Part shown: piece by piece, positions 14,444 through 21,117 of the stretch
Layout: every line of letters begins with the position of its first letter
Position numbering within the stretch: position 1 is the stretch's first letter
Source: Humisphaera sp.
GTDB lineage: Bacteria; Planctomycetota; Phycisphaerae; Tepidisphaerales; Tepidisphaeraceae
Direction of reading: 5' to 3'
Assembly (NCBI GenBank): GCA_025351525.1
Contig: JANXVV010000544.1
Coordinates: 1 to 32,377, forward strand
Length of the DNA stretch: 32,377 bases
Made by a program: the position numbers and the translations under genes
The notes under the pieces: model-generated
Seen by the model: the letters and a program-made list of their open reading frames with translations, nothing else
What the model was told of the DNA's origin: nothing
Database searches by the model: none

Positions 14444-16365
14444 TCGACGACCCCTTTGAGCATCTCCTGAATCTCATTCTCCAGCATCTTGATCTCGGCC
14501 CCGATCTCCTTCAGGGGCCGCAGAGGCGTATACTGATAGAAGTGCCGGGTGAAAGGAATCTCGTAGCCCTTCTTCGTCTTCTCCTCGTCAATCCACGCAT
14601 CTGGAACATGGGGAAGAACTTCCCGTTTGAAGTAGTCGTGGATGTCTTCCTTCAACGGCACGTTCTCATTATCCCTCAGGTCGGCATCGGGTTCAGGGTT
14701 GCCTTTGGCGTCGGTGCAGATGTCGGCTGCTTCGTCCCGCTCGGACAGGGCTGAAAGGACCGCTTTGAACTGTCTGGGAGTGAGCGTGATCTTCTTGGTC
14801 TTGCAGTGTTCCTTCAGGCACTGGATGAACTCCTCTCGGTTCTTGAAGACTCCTTTCGCGCCCATCGGCTTGAGGGATGCGACAAGCTTCGGATCGTCCA
14901 ACCGGGCGAGGCGATCATCGGATGCCGCGAAGTTCAGGCGTAGTGGGCGCTCGACGGTGAGACGCCAATACCCGAAATCTTCGTTGTCGAAAATCTTGCA
15001 GAACTCACCCTCCTTGAAGTGGCAATATATCTGGGTGATCCGTTTGATCTGCTCCTCGGAAATCTCATTGCGCTTGTTGCCCAAGCTCTTCCGCATCTTG
15101 GTGGAGAAACTGACCGCATTGACGAGTTGGACTTTCCCCTTTCGCTTTCGACTCTTGCGATTGGTCACGATCCAGAGGTAGGTGCTGATGCCGGTGTTGT
15201 AGAAGAGTTGATCTGGCACGGCGACGATGGCCTCCAGCCAGTCGTTCTCGATGATCCATCGTCGGATTTCACTCTCCCCTGATCCGGCCCCACCAGTGAA
15301 CAGAGGAGAGCCGTTGAAGACGATGGACAGCCGTGAGCCGCCATGATCCTGTTTGAACTTCGAGATCATGTGTTGGAGGAACAGGAGCGAGCCATCACTG
15401 ACACGGGGAAGTCCGGCCCCGAAGCGCCCGCTCATGCCGAGGTTCTGGTGCTCGTCGGTGATGTACTGCTCGACCTTCTTCCACTCCACGCCGAACGGGG
15501 GGTTCGAGGCGAAGTAATCGAACTTTTCGCCAGCCAGACCGTCCTGCGTGAAGCTGTTTCCGAACTTGATGTTACTGGCATCCTCGCCCTTGATCAGCAT
15601 GTCACTTTTGCAGATCGCATAGGACTCGGGGTTCAGTTCCTGTCCAAACGTCTTGAGCGTGGCTGACGGATTGAGTTCGTGCAGGTAGTTTTCGGCCACT
15701 GAGAGGATGCCGCCAGTGCCGCACGCCAGATCATAGATGGTGCGGATGATCCCCTTTTTCCGAAGGCCGTCATCGTCTTCGGCGAAGAGAATGTTCACTT
15801 TGAGACGAATTACTTCACGGGGGGTAAAATGTTCGCCTGCTGTTTCGTTGGATTGTTCTGAAAACCGGCGAATCAGTTCCTCGAAGATGTACCCCATCTG
15901 GAGGTTGTTCACGGCGTCGGGGTGCATGTCGATCTCGATGAACTTCGACATCACCATGAATAGCAGATTGCCGGCGTCCAACCGGTCGATCTGATCGCCG
16001 AACTTGAACTTCTCAATGAAGATTTCGCGTGCGTTGGCCGAGAACCCAGTGATGTAATTGTTCAGGTTGGCGGCCAGATGTTCCTGATCACCGAGGAGGG
16101 ACTGGATGGTGAATTTGCTCAGGTTGTAGAAGGACTGGCCTGCCGTCTGGCAGAGGATCATGTCCCTCATCTTCTCGTCGGCGTGCTTCGGTAGCGCCTT
16201 GGCCTTCTCCAGCACCTTGGCCTTCGTTGGCTCCAGCACGCAATCCAGACGCCGCAGGACGGTGAGAGGCAGGATGACCTTGCCGTATTCGGACTGCTTG
16301 AAGTCGCCTCGCAGGAGGTCTGCTACGGACCAGATGAAGCCGACCTTTTCTTGGAAATTGTTCAT
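14440..16365 (-). CDS. hsdM: type I R-M DNA methyltransferase subunit (HsdM)
   Basis: The 641-residue protein transfers a methyl group from S-adenosylmethionine to adenine N6 in the sites picked by HsdS. The N-terminal HsdM_N helical domain (FIWSVADLLRGDFKQSEYG, with LPLTVLRRLD) is followed by the methylase core: GEHFTPREVIRL (about 177-188), SAM-binding DLACGTGGILSV (about 212-223) and the catalytic NPPF (about 288-291). The C-terminal part, including an acidic stretch and IHDYFKREVLPHVPDAW, is usual for this group. ATG 16365 is chosen because the fold begins there; an upstream in-frame ATG at 16407 adds 14 untypical residues. It overlaps hsdS by four bases (ATGA) and is the first gene of the operon. 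Confidence 0.95.
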   Translation of the reverse strand: MNNFQEKVGFIWSVADLLRGDFKQSEYGKVILPLTVLRRLDCVLEPTKAKVLEKAKALPKHADEKMRDMILCQTAGQSFYNLSKFTIQSLLGDQEHLAANLNNYITGFSANAREIFIEKFKFGDQIDRLDAGNLLFMVMSKFIEIDMHPDAVNNLQMGYIFEELIRRFSEQSNETAGEHFTPREVIRLKVNILFAEDDDGLRKKGIIRTIYDLACGTGGILSVAENYLHELNPSATLKTFGQELNPESYAICKSDMLIKGEDASNIKFGNSFTQDGLAGEKFDYFASNPPFGVEWKKVEQYITDEHQNLGMSGRFGAGLPRVSDGSLLFLQHMISKFKQDHGGSRLSIVFNGSPLFTGGAGSGESEIRRWIIENDWLEAIVAVPDQLFYNTGISTYLWIVTNRKSRKRKGKVQLVNAVSFSTKMRKSLGNKRNEISEEQIKRITQIYCHFKEGEFCKIFDNEDFGYWRLTVERPLRLNFAASDDRLARLDDPKLVASLKPMGAKGVFKNREEFIQCLKEHCKTKKITLTPRQFKAVLSALSERDEAADICTDAKGNPEPDADLRDNENVPLKEDIHDYFKREVLPHVPDAWIDEEKTKKGYEIPFTRHFYQYTPLRPLKEIGAEIKMLENEIQEMLKGVVE

Positions 16366-16562
16366 TCGCAGTCTCGTCGGCGCGATACGGGGCCACGAAT
16401 GGGGCATACACCGGACTCACGCAGTCCAGAAGGTCAAAGTACACCGGGAGGGTTCCTCCACTCCGCGTGATCCGAAGCTCAAAATCGCGCAAGTGAAGAT
16501 TCTACGGGGACGTACATCGGGCGTACAGGGGGATTGGAACGATGGCCGTATGGGGCCGCCGA

Positions 16563-16590
16563 GGCCGCTGACGCCATGTCGTCAGCGGCC
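16563..16590 (-). terminator. strong hairpin between the Rep-like gene and hsdM
   Basis: GGCCGCTGACG and CGTCAGCGGCC form a perfect 11-bp stem with a 6-nt loop (CCATGT), 20 bases past the stop of the Rep-like gene. No T tract follows on the minus strand. It probably insulates the hsd operon from upstream transcription. Confidence 0.55.
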
Positions 16591-16609
16591 CCGTGACGGG
16601 GGCGGATTG

Positions 16610-17524
16610 TCATCCGCTGGAGTCCGTTCCCTGTGCGGAATTGATGCGATCCGCTGAGAGGATCAGTTCTGCTTCTATCCTCGCTTCCAGCAGTTGTTCA
16701 GGCGTCAAACCGGGGCCATCGTCGATTGGGACGCCAACGAATTCTGAACGACGTGCCTCGCGTCGGTCACGACGTGCCTGCCGAACGATGGGTCGCCAAC
16801 GGTCGAAGGGGTGGTGCAAATGCAGACCAGCGCACTGGGCTGCAAACTCGGCGACAGCATCAGCATCGCGGAAGAATTCTGTCATTGCGCTTTTGACCTG
16901 ATAGCCGACGCGATCTTCCACGTTCGTCTGGGCAATTGCCTTTGCGTAGACCACGAAACTCCCCTTGGTGATTGAGGCCCATCCCGCGATCAACGCCGGC
17001 GTCTCCACCGCTTCAGCCTCAACCACGCAGTGAAGATGGGGACTCCAGCGGGGGCCATGATATGCGTGACCGAGGCCGAGGTTATAGACGCCGCCCACGA
17101 TCTGTCGCCGCCATGCTGCCCTGCGGCGCAACTCTCGAAAACACCTGAGCAGCGTCTGGACCTGTCTCCGCAGGGTCTGGTGGGTCGGCCGGATTGTCAG
17201 GTTGAGTTCCCATAGCCGCTGTTCACCGAAGTGTTGGATCACGTCCTGCTTTAAGATGAAGGCGTTCGTGCAAGAACAGCGCCAGCAATTTCGCTTCTTA
17301 CAGCGGATCACCCATTCCTCGAACACTTTCCGTTGCCGGCTGAAACCCCGGATCACACGGCGGCAGTCCCGAAGATGCTCATTTGTTTCTCCTTTAATCA
17401 AGTTAGGGGGAGGACTCTCTTGGCTCCCTTTCGGTACGCTCGCAAGCGTGTGCTGGACAAAATGCGGATCATGGGATACTGATCTCATGTACAAGTCTGA
17501 GGATCGCGTAGACATCGGAATCAT
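16610..17524 (-). CDS. HUH-type replication initiator-like protein (Rep)
   Basis: The product shows the marks of a rolling-circle Rep/relaxase-type HUH endonuclease. WSPHLHCVVEAE gives the metal-binding His-x-His (about 163-165), and DRVGYQVKSAMTEFF gives the Tyr nucleophile motif (Tyr about 208). A small Cys cluster CKKRNCWRCSC (about 75-85) precedes it. Such proteins nick one strand at an origin to start plasmid or element replication. The frame can begin at 17524, but the first 56 residues look unselected. A strong AAAGGAG site instead precedes a 9-codon ORF (17353-17382) whose stop overlaps an in-frame GTG at 17356, so the real protein may be about 248 residues. It lies between the integrase and the hsd operon, on the same strand. 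Confidence 0.7.
   Translation of the reverse strand: MIPMSTRSSDLYMRSVSHDPHFVQHTLASVPKGSQESPPPNLIKGETNEHLRDCRRVIRGFSRQRKVFEEWVIRCKKRNCWRCSCTNAFILKQDVIQHFGEQRLWELNLTIRPTHQTLRRQVQTLLRCFRELRRRAAWRRQIVGGVYNLGLGHAYHGPRWSPHLHCVVEAEAVETPALIAGWASITKGSFVVYAKAIAQTNVEDRVGYQVKSAMTEFFRDADAVAEFAAQCAGLHLHHPFDRWRPIVRQARRDRREARRSEFVGVPIDDGPGLTPEQLLEARIEAELILSADRINSAQGTDSSG
17353..17382 (-). other. possible 9-codon leader peptide of the Rep-like gene
   Basis: ATG at 17382 follows GGAG by six bases, the best ribosome-binding site in the area. It encodes MSIFGTAAV and a TGA. The bases GTGA at the stop also contain an in-frame GTG for the Rep-like protein, a layout that suits translational coupling. Confidence 0.4.
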
Positions 17525-18171
17525 TATGCAAGAATCTTTTCACCCGCCTACAGCGGATCGTGCAGCAGCCTGCAAATAAACTGCGTGAATCGTGATTTTG
17601 CGGCCGGACAGTTGATATTGGGCATGGCGACTTGCACCCGGTAGGGCAATGACATACCTATGTAACCTACTTACCACGGTCCCTCGTAGCTGGGATCGGA
17701 ACGAGAGCGTAAGTACAGCTAAAAAACCGACTTGGAGCGGTATCATGGACCCCCATAACCCACTGAATGTCACGGGGCCGGTTTTCGGCCCTCATCCGCA
17801 GGAATCGGACGCCGTTTTCGCCCTCGACCAGATGATCCTTCTCGTGCCGCCCTTGAACCAGTTCAGGGTCTCGATGGGCAGGGAGAGGGGCGCAGAAAGC
17901 ATCGCAGTAGATTCTCCAAAGGAAACGACACTTCCGTTCTCGAAGAATCAGGCATGAACTGGTATGCCACAATGACGAAAGCTGTCCCGATGTCCCGGCC
18001 TCGAAAGCGGCCCGTGAGAAGCCGACCTCCTTTGCCGCCCGCCCCCACGCCTCCAGTGGCAACGGTGGCCCCGCCAACCCCCACAAAGCTACGTCGGCTT
18101 CCTGATGGTGGTTGTCGCGGCTGGCGGCCTCCAGCGAAGGCGGCAGGAATTGGCCGTTGCCGAAGGATTGG
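17525..18171. other. 647-bp gap between Rep-like gene and integrase
   Basis: No well-supported gene. Two small plus-strand frames, listed separately, overlap by ATGA. A 6-bp GC hairpin (GGGCCG at 17775-17780 with CGGCCC at 17786-17791) is present. The position next to a Rep-like gene makes it a candidate for the element's replication origin, but no nick-site motif can be named. Confidence 0.35.
17745..17957 (+). CDS. possible small protein
   Basis: A 70-codon frame starts at an ATG preceded by GGAG at a good distance. It encodes MDPHNPLNVTGPVFGPHP and a more hydrophobic middle (FALDQMILLVPPLNQF). No family is recognised and the composition is not strongly protein-like. It ends in an ATGA overlap with the next small frame. 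Could be chance. Confidence 0.25.
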   Translation: MDPHNPLNVTGPVFGPHPQESDAVFALDQMILLVPPLNQFRVSMGRERGAESIAVDSPKETTLPFSKNQA

Positions 18172-18199
18172 TCATACGGCCGTATTTGAGGGAGAGTAG
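17954..18199 (+). CDS. possible small Pro/Arg-rich protein
   Basis: An 81-codon frame begins in the ATGA stop of the preceding small frame. It encodes a Pro-, Arg- and Ala-rich, probably disordered peptide (RPPLPPAPTPPVATVAPPTP). It runs 28 bases into the end of the convergent integrase gene. Low-complexity composition in GC-rich DNA makes a chance ORF quite likely. Confidence 0.2.
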   Translation: MNWYATMTKAVPMSRPRKRPVRSRPPLPPAPTPPVATVAPPTPTKLRRLPDGGCRGWRPPAKAAGIGRCRRIGHTAVFEGE

Positions 18200-19386
18200 A
18201 CCAGCGTCTTCATCGCCTTCTCAGCGTCAGGGTCGAACAGTTTGATGTAAAGGTTGAGGATGTCACTGTCTTTGTGTCCCATCCAGCCCAGTGCCTGCTT
18301 GTATGCGACATTGTTCCTCGCCAGCATGCTGGCGAAAGCATGACGGAATGTGTGAATCTTGTACTGCTCGGGATTCGGGAATTTGCACCTCTTGCAAAGC
18401 CGTTTCAGCGATTTGAGCAGTTTGTCACCGTTGAGCGGCCTTCCACCATTGGGATACTTCTTAGATGGGCGCTGCGAGAACATTCGCCCCTCACGAGGAC
18501 CGGGAACTTCGTCCAGAATCTGTCGAAGTGACGGATTGACGGGAATGCGACGGTTGGTCTTCCCTTTCGTCCTGCCCGATGAGCCACCTCTCTGGATCGT
18601 GACCCAACCATGATCTCCCTGCTTAAAATCGAAGTCCGACCATTCCAAATCTCGGACCTCTCCGAATCTTAACCCGAGATATGAAAATACGGCGAAAATC
18701 ACCCGTTCGTGATCTTTGCAGGCGTTCTCCAACAAAACGGACACCTGCTCAGGGGTGAAACATGGCTGCGGCGACGATTCGGCTTCCTCAATCTCCTCCC
18801 CGACGATTGGATTGACTGCCAGCATGGGTGGCTTTGTTTTGACGGTGGCGAATTTGAACCACTGCTTGATGATGGTCAGGCGATCTCCCCGTGTCTTCCC
18901 ATGTAATCCGGTCTTCGGCATCCCCGCTCTAGGCTTACACTTTCTCTGCTGCATCATGAGTTCGTTGAATGCCCAAAAGTCTTGGGCGTTCACAGTATCG
19001 GGATGCAACCGCTTGCGCCTTTTGGCGAAGTCAATGAAATCCGTAAGGACAACTTTGTACTTTTCGATGGTCTTCCCGGCTCGACCCTTCGACCGCAGGA
19101 AAGCGATGTATGGGTCGAACATCTCCTGCCACCCAACACGGCGTTGAACATGACGCTCTTCACCCCGCTGGAGTCGTTGATGAATGACATGGGCGGCACG
19201 TTGGGCTGCCATTTTGTTGGTGGTCTTCAGCGGTTCGTGGAGCCGCTGGCCCTGATGGCTATAGGCAGCGTGCCACTTCTTGCTCACTTTGATCTTCCCG
19301 CTCTTGGCGTCCTGTTGGAAACGGTGGCCGATGTAGATGATCGGGTCTTCGGTGGCTGGGACAGGTTCTCGGTCTTTGAGTTGCAT
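18172..19386 (-). CDS. tyrosine-type site-specific integrase
   Basis: The 404-residue protein should catalyse integration and excision of the 17.6-kb element at the tRNA-Ser-like core. An N-terminal arm-binding region (IYIGHRFQQDAKSGKIKVSK, then WHAAYSHQGQRLHEPLKTTN) and a SAM-like core-binding domain (about 85-175, FDPYIAFLRSKGRAGKTIEK) precede the catalytic domain. Catalytic residues are visible: Arg in YLGLRFGEVRDLEW, Lys in GKTNRRIPV, His-x-x-Arg in HTFRHAFASM, His in WMGHKDSDI and Tyr in LNLYIKL. The start at 19386 follows AAAGG by nine bases. It is intact, unlike the integrase remnant at 1416-2118. It is preceded by the HTH excisionase-like gene 18 bp upstream and points away from the right att site. 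Confidence 0.95.
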   Translation of the reverse strand: MQLKDREPVPATEDPIIYIGHRFQQDAKSGKIKVSKKWHAAYSHQGQRLHEPLKTTNKMAAQRAAHVIHQRLQRGEERHVQRRVGWQEMFDPYIAFLRSKGRAGKTIEKYKVVLTDFIDFAKRRKRLHPDTVNAQDFWAFNELMMQQRKCKPRAGMPKTGLHGKTRGDRLTIIKQWFKFATVKTKPPMLAVNPIVGEEIEEAESSPQPCFTPEQVSVLLENACKDHERVIFAVFSYLGLRFGEVRDLEWSDFDFKQGDHGWVTIQRGGSSGRTKGKTNRRIPVNPSLRQILDEVPGPREGRMFSQRPSKKYPNGGRPLNGDKLLKSLKRLCKRCKFPNPEQYKIHTFRHAFASMLARNNVAYKQALGWMGHKDSDILNLYIKLFDPDAEKAMKTLVYSPSNTAV

Positions 19387-19404
19387 GGCGTCACGCCTTT
19401 GTGT

Positions 19405-19671
19405 TCAGGAGAAGAGGTGTTTAACAAAACGGGGTAGCCAGAAGCGAAGCGGCTTGCCTCGCGCAACGCAGTCAGCGAAGTCGCCCTCGGAGACCTTCCG
19501 TTTGAGGGTGGATGGCTTCAGCCCTGCAAGCTTGGCGGCCTTCTCCAACGACAGGATCGGTGGGTACTGGTCGGCGAGTGGCTTGAAGGCGTCTTCGATT
19601 TCGTGCGTGGACAGCCTGACGGCAGACCGCCTTGGCGTGGCGTGATCGGCGGGGCGATGATGTGCGGACAC
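19405..19671 (-). CDS. excisionase-like helix-turn-helix protein
   Basis: A small basic protein (88 residues from the GTG at 19671, which has AGAGG nine bases upstream; a TTG at 19680 is also open). The C-terminal half has a MerR/excisionase-type winged helix: PPILSLEKAAKLAGLKPSTL, then KRKVSEGDFADCVARGKPLR. It lies 18 bp upstream of the integrase on the same strand and 205 bp from the right att core, the usual place for a recombination directionality factor. The N-terminus is His/Pro/Arg-rich and probably unstructured. It could instead be a plain transcription regulator of int. Confidence 0.75.
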   Translation of the reverse strand: MSAHHRPADHATPRRSAVRLSTHEIEDAFKPLADQYPPILSLEKAAKLAGLKPSTLKRKVSEGDFADCVARGKPLRFWLPRFVKHLFS

Positions 19672-19782
19672 TGGTGACAACCTCTGGAGGACGGCAGCGC
19701 ACGCTTCTCATGTCGTGCGGCGTCATCGTGCGCGAACTTACGAGATTCTTTTTCACCCGCCTAGACGTGGCGGTGAGACTGA

Positions 19783-19801
19783 GGGGGTCAAAAGGGGGTC
19801 G
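19783..19801. repeat. GGGGGTC tandem arm-like repeats, right end
   Basis: GGGGGTCA (19783-19790), three bases, then GGGGGTCG (19794-19801), an 11-bp period. It mirrors the pair at 2388-2407 near the left end and is probably bound by the integrase. Confidence 0.6.
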
Positions 19802-19841
19802 ATTGGCCTGTGGGGCTAGAGGGGTGGTTTTGTAAACGACG

Positions 19842-19874
19842 CCGCCCACCGTGTTTACGGTGGGCGGTTGATTT
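19842..19874 (+). terminator. strong hairpin beside the right att core
   Basis: CCGCCCACCGT (19842-19852) and ACGGTGGGCGG (19857-19867) form a perfect 11-bp stem with a GTTT loop, followed by TTGATTT. It looks like an intrinsic terminator on the plus strand and ends exactly 8 nt before the att core, as at the left end. Confidence 0.6.
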
Positions 19875-19875
19875 G

Positions 19876-19896
19876 CAACGGAGAGGGGGAGATTCG
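19876..19896. other. right attachment site (tRNA-Ser 3'-end-like core)
   Basis: Exact 21-bp copy of 2239-2259 in direct orientation. On the minus strand the flanking GAGTTCGAATCTCCC resembles a tRNA T-arm, better preserved here than at the left copy, but the T-stem is mispaired and no tRNA body follows. It is therefore a junction with a further element to the right. Confidence 0.75.
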
Positions 19897-19945
19897 AACT
19901 CGGGATATCGCCGTTTTCGATACCAAAAACGCCATTTTTGAGTGA

Positions 19946-19967
19946 GTTTTTGCCAGCGTTTTTGCCA
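19946..19967. repeat. GTTTTTGCCA direct repeats outside the right att
   Basis: GTTTTTGCCA occurs at 19946-19955 and 19958-19967 (12-bp period). Read on the other strand it gives TGGCAAAAAC, similar to the TTGGCACAC pair left of the left att. It may be the arm sites of the neighbouring element's integrase. Confidence 0.4.
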
Positions 19968-19974
19968 ATCGGAC

Positions 19975-20003
19975 GGTAGGGGGAGAAATCGCGTCCCCCT
20001 ACC
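19975..20003 (-). terminator. hairpin ending the minus-strand caspase/R-M operon
   Basis: GGTAGGGGGA (19975-19984) and TCCCCCTACC (19994-20003) form a perfect 10-bp stem with a 9-nt loop, 19 bases after the stop of the last operon gene. There is no T tract. Confidence 0.5.
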
Positions 20004-20021
20004 AATTGTTATTCGTGCCTG

Positions 20022-20246
20022 CTACTCAGAGTCCTCGATCATTACCCGAACTTTGTTGCTCTTGCTGTACGGAATCGAAATCTCAACACGTCGCCCATCT
20101 TCGGCGGTCGCCGAGATGAGAAGGCGTGTCGGGGGTGCGCCCCAGTCGTCAGTGAGGAGCTGCTCAATCATCTCCTTGCCATTCTCGAAATCAAAATCCT
20201 GTGCACCGCCATCTACGAGCGAAACTGACATTCGAATGTTCTGCAT
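20022..20246 (-). CDS. small acidic protein, last gene of the caspase operon
   Basis: A 74-residue protein with GGAG five bases before the ATG. It has two predicted beta-rich segments around an acidic helix: MSVSLVDGGAQDFDFENGKE, then MIEQLLTDDWGAPPTRLLIS and DGRRVEISIPYSKSNKVRVM. The C-terminal DGRRVEI-type strand reminds me of the small 'effector-associated constant component' (EACC1) proteins found beside bacterial caspase-like effectors, but it lacks their usual membrane helix, so the link is weak. It lies 53 bp downstream of the caspase gene in the same direction and is followed by a hairpin. It may be a regulator or cofactor of the protease. Confidence 0.65.
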   Translation of the reverse strand: MQNIRMSVSLVDGGAQDFDFENGKEMIEQLLTDDWGAPPTRLLISATAEDGRRVEISIPYSKSNKVRVMIEDSE

Positions 20247-20299
20247 GGTACTCCAACTTCTTTAGCAGAGGGGGACGACAACACCCACGCCGTGGCTTA

Positions 20300-21073
20300 T
20301 TACGATGCAAACACGGCAAACGGGAAATACGGACCACTCTTCGGCTTCTCGATGTAGGGCTTTTGCTTGCCCGCGCGACGGCGTGTAGTTTCAGGAGATG
20401 CCACATCGTGCGCCACCACCACCGACATAGCCACGTTGTTTCTCCACGAGGTCTCCGCTACTTCCCCCGCCCACTCGTCCGCGCATCCGATTACACTCGA
20501 CGTGTAGTGACCGCCCACACGTTCATCATCACCAGATTTCTCGGGTGGCGTCGAACTGTGAAGGATAACCGCCTCGTTACCAGCCTTTACAATCTCCTGA
20601 TCGAAAAGCGACCGGCAGAGTTGCCCCACTGGTTTACGTTTGACCTCTGCGCGCGAAAGATTCAAGCTGCGAAGTTCGGCAACCTTTTCAAGTGCGGATT
20701 CATTATGGATCTCCCGGCAACAGTCGAGAATGATCGTCCTTTTCGCACCACCGATCAGAAGTTCCAACGAGCTCAGTTCCTCGCCTTTTCGAAGTGTAAG
20801 CACCGTTGCATTGTCTTTGGATGAGAACCATCCATGTCCGGCGAAACCAATGAACAGATAGTCGGCAGATGACATCTCCTTCACGAGTCGTCGTACTTCG
20901 TCCCTTGATGGACGCTCACGAGCAACAATCTCTTGTGCGAACCACCACCCGCCATGCGCGGCGTTGAGGAATCGGTCGTAGTTGCGCATGTCAGCGTAAA
21001 CGCCCTTGCAATAGTTCTCCGCGCCGGCTTCGCCGGGATTAGAGATTAGCAATGCTCGCCGCGTGACAGCCAT
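20300..21073 (-). CDS. caspase-family (C14) cysteine protease
   Basis: The 257-residue protein has the caspase-hemoglobinase fold signature. RRALLISNPGEAGAENYCKG is strand 1, YLFIGFAGHGWFSSKDN holds the catalytic His (about residue 80), and KRTIILDCCREI holds the catalytic Cys (about residue 119, after Asp). VILHSSTPPEKSGDD forms a later strand. There is no fused sensor domain, so activation must come from a partner. Bacterial caspase-like proteases often act as suicide effectors in conflict systems. It is preceded by GGAG six bases from the ATG, lies 44 bp after the membrane-protein gene and 53 bp before the small acidic gene. Its placement at the 3' end of an R-M-like operon suggests a backup abortive response; this is inference. 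Confidence 0.85.
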   Translation of the reverse strand: MAVTRRALLISNPGEAGAENYCKGVYADMRNYDRFLNAAHGGWWFAQEIVARERPSRDEVRRLVKEMSSADYLFIGFAGHGWFSSKDNATVLTLRKGEELSSLELLIGGAKRTIILDCCREIHNESALEKVAELRSLNLSRAEVKRKPVGQLCRSLFDQEIVKAGNEAVILHSSTPPEKSGDDERVGGHYTSSVIGCADEWAGEVAETSWRNNVAMSVVVAHDVASPETTRRRAGKQKPYIEKPKSGPYFPFAVFAS

Positions 21074-21117
21074 AAGTTCTCCAAAGAAAAGAGCACACCT
21101 CAGCCGAACACAACTCG

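Larger units (their letters stand above)
2239..19896. mobile_element. 17.6-kb integrative element carrying a type I R-M system
   Basis: The element is delimited by the exact 21-bp att repeats. Paired GGGGGTC(A) arm-like repeats sit just inside each end (2388-2407 and 19783-19801). An integrase and an excisionase-like gene lie next to the right att. Cargo includes hsdM-hsdS-hsdR, an HUH replication initiator, an NYN-domain gene, regulators, a Gam homologue and a large serine recombinase. The presence of two unrelated recombinases suggests a composite element. Both outer flanks carry other integrase-type arm repeats, so it appears to sit in a tandem array of elements at one tRNA-Ser-derived site. 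Confidence 0.75.

Noticed and set aside
19876-19970. A complete tRNA-Ser gene at the right att site
   Set aside because: Only the 3' end is tRNA-like. The T-stem is mispaired and no anticodon, D-arm or 5' acceptor strand (GGAGAGG on the minus strand) follows.
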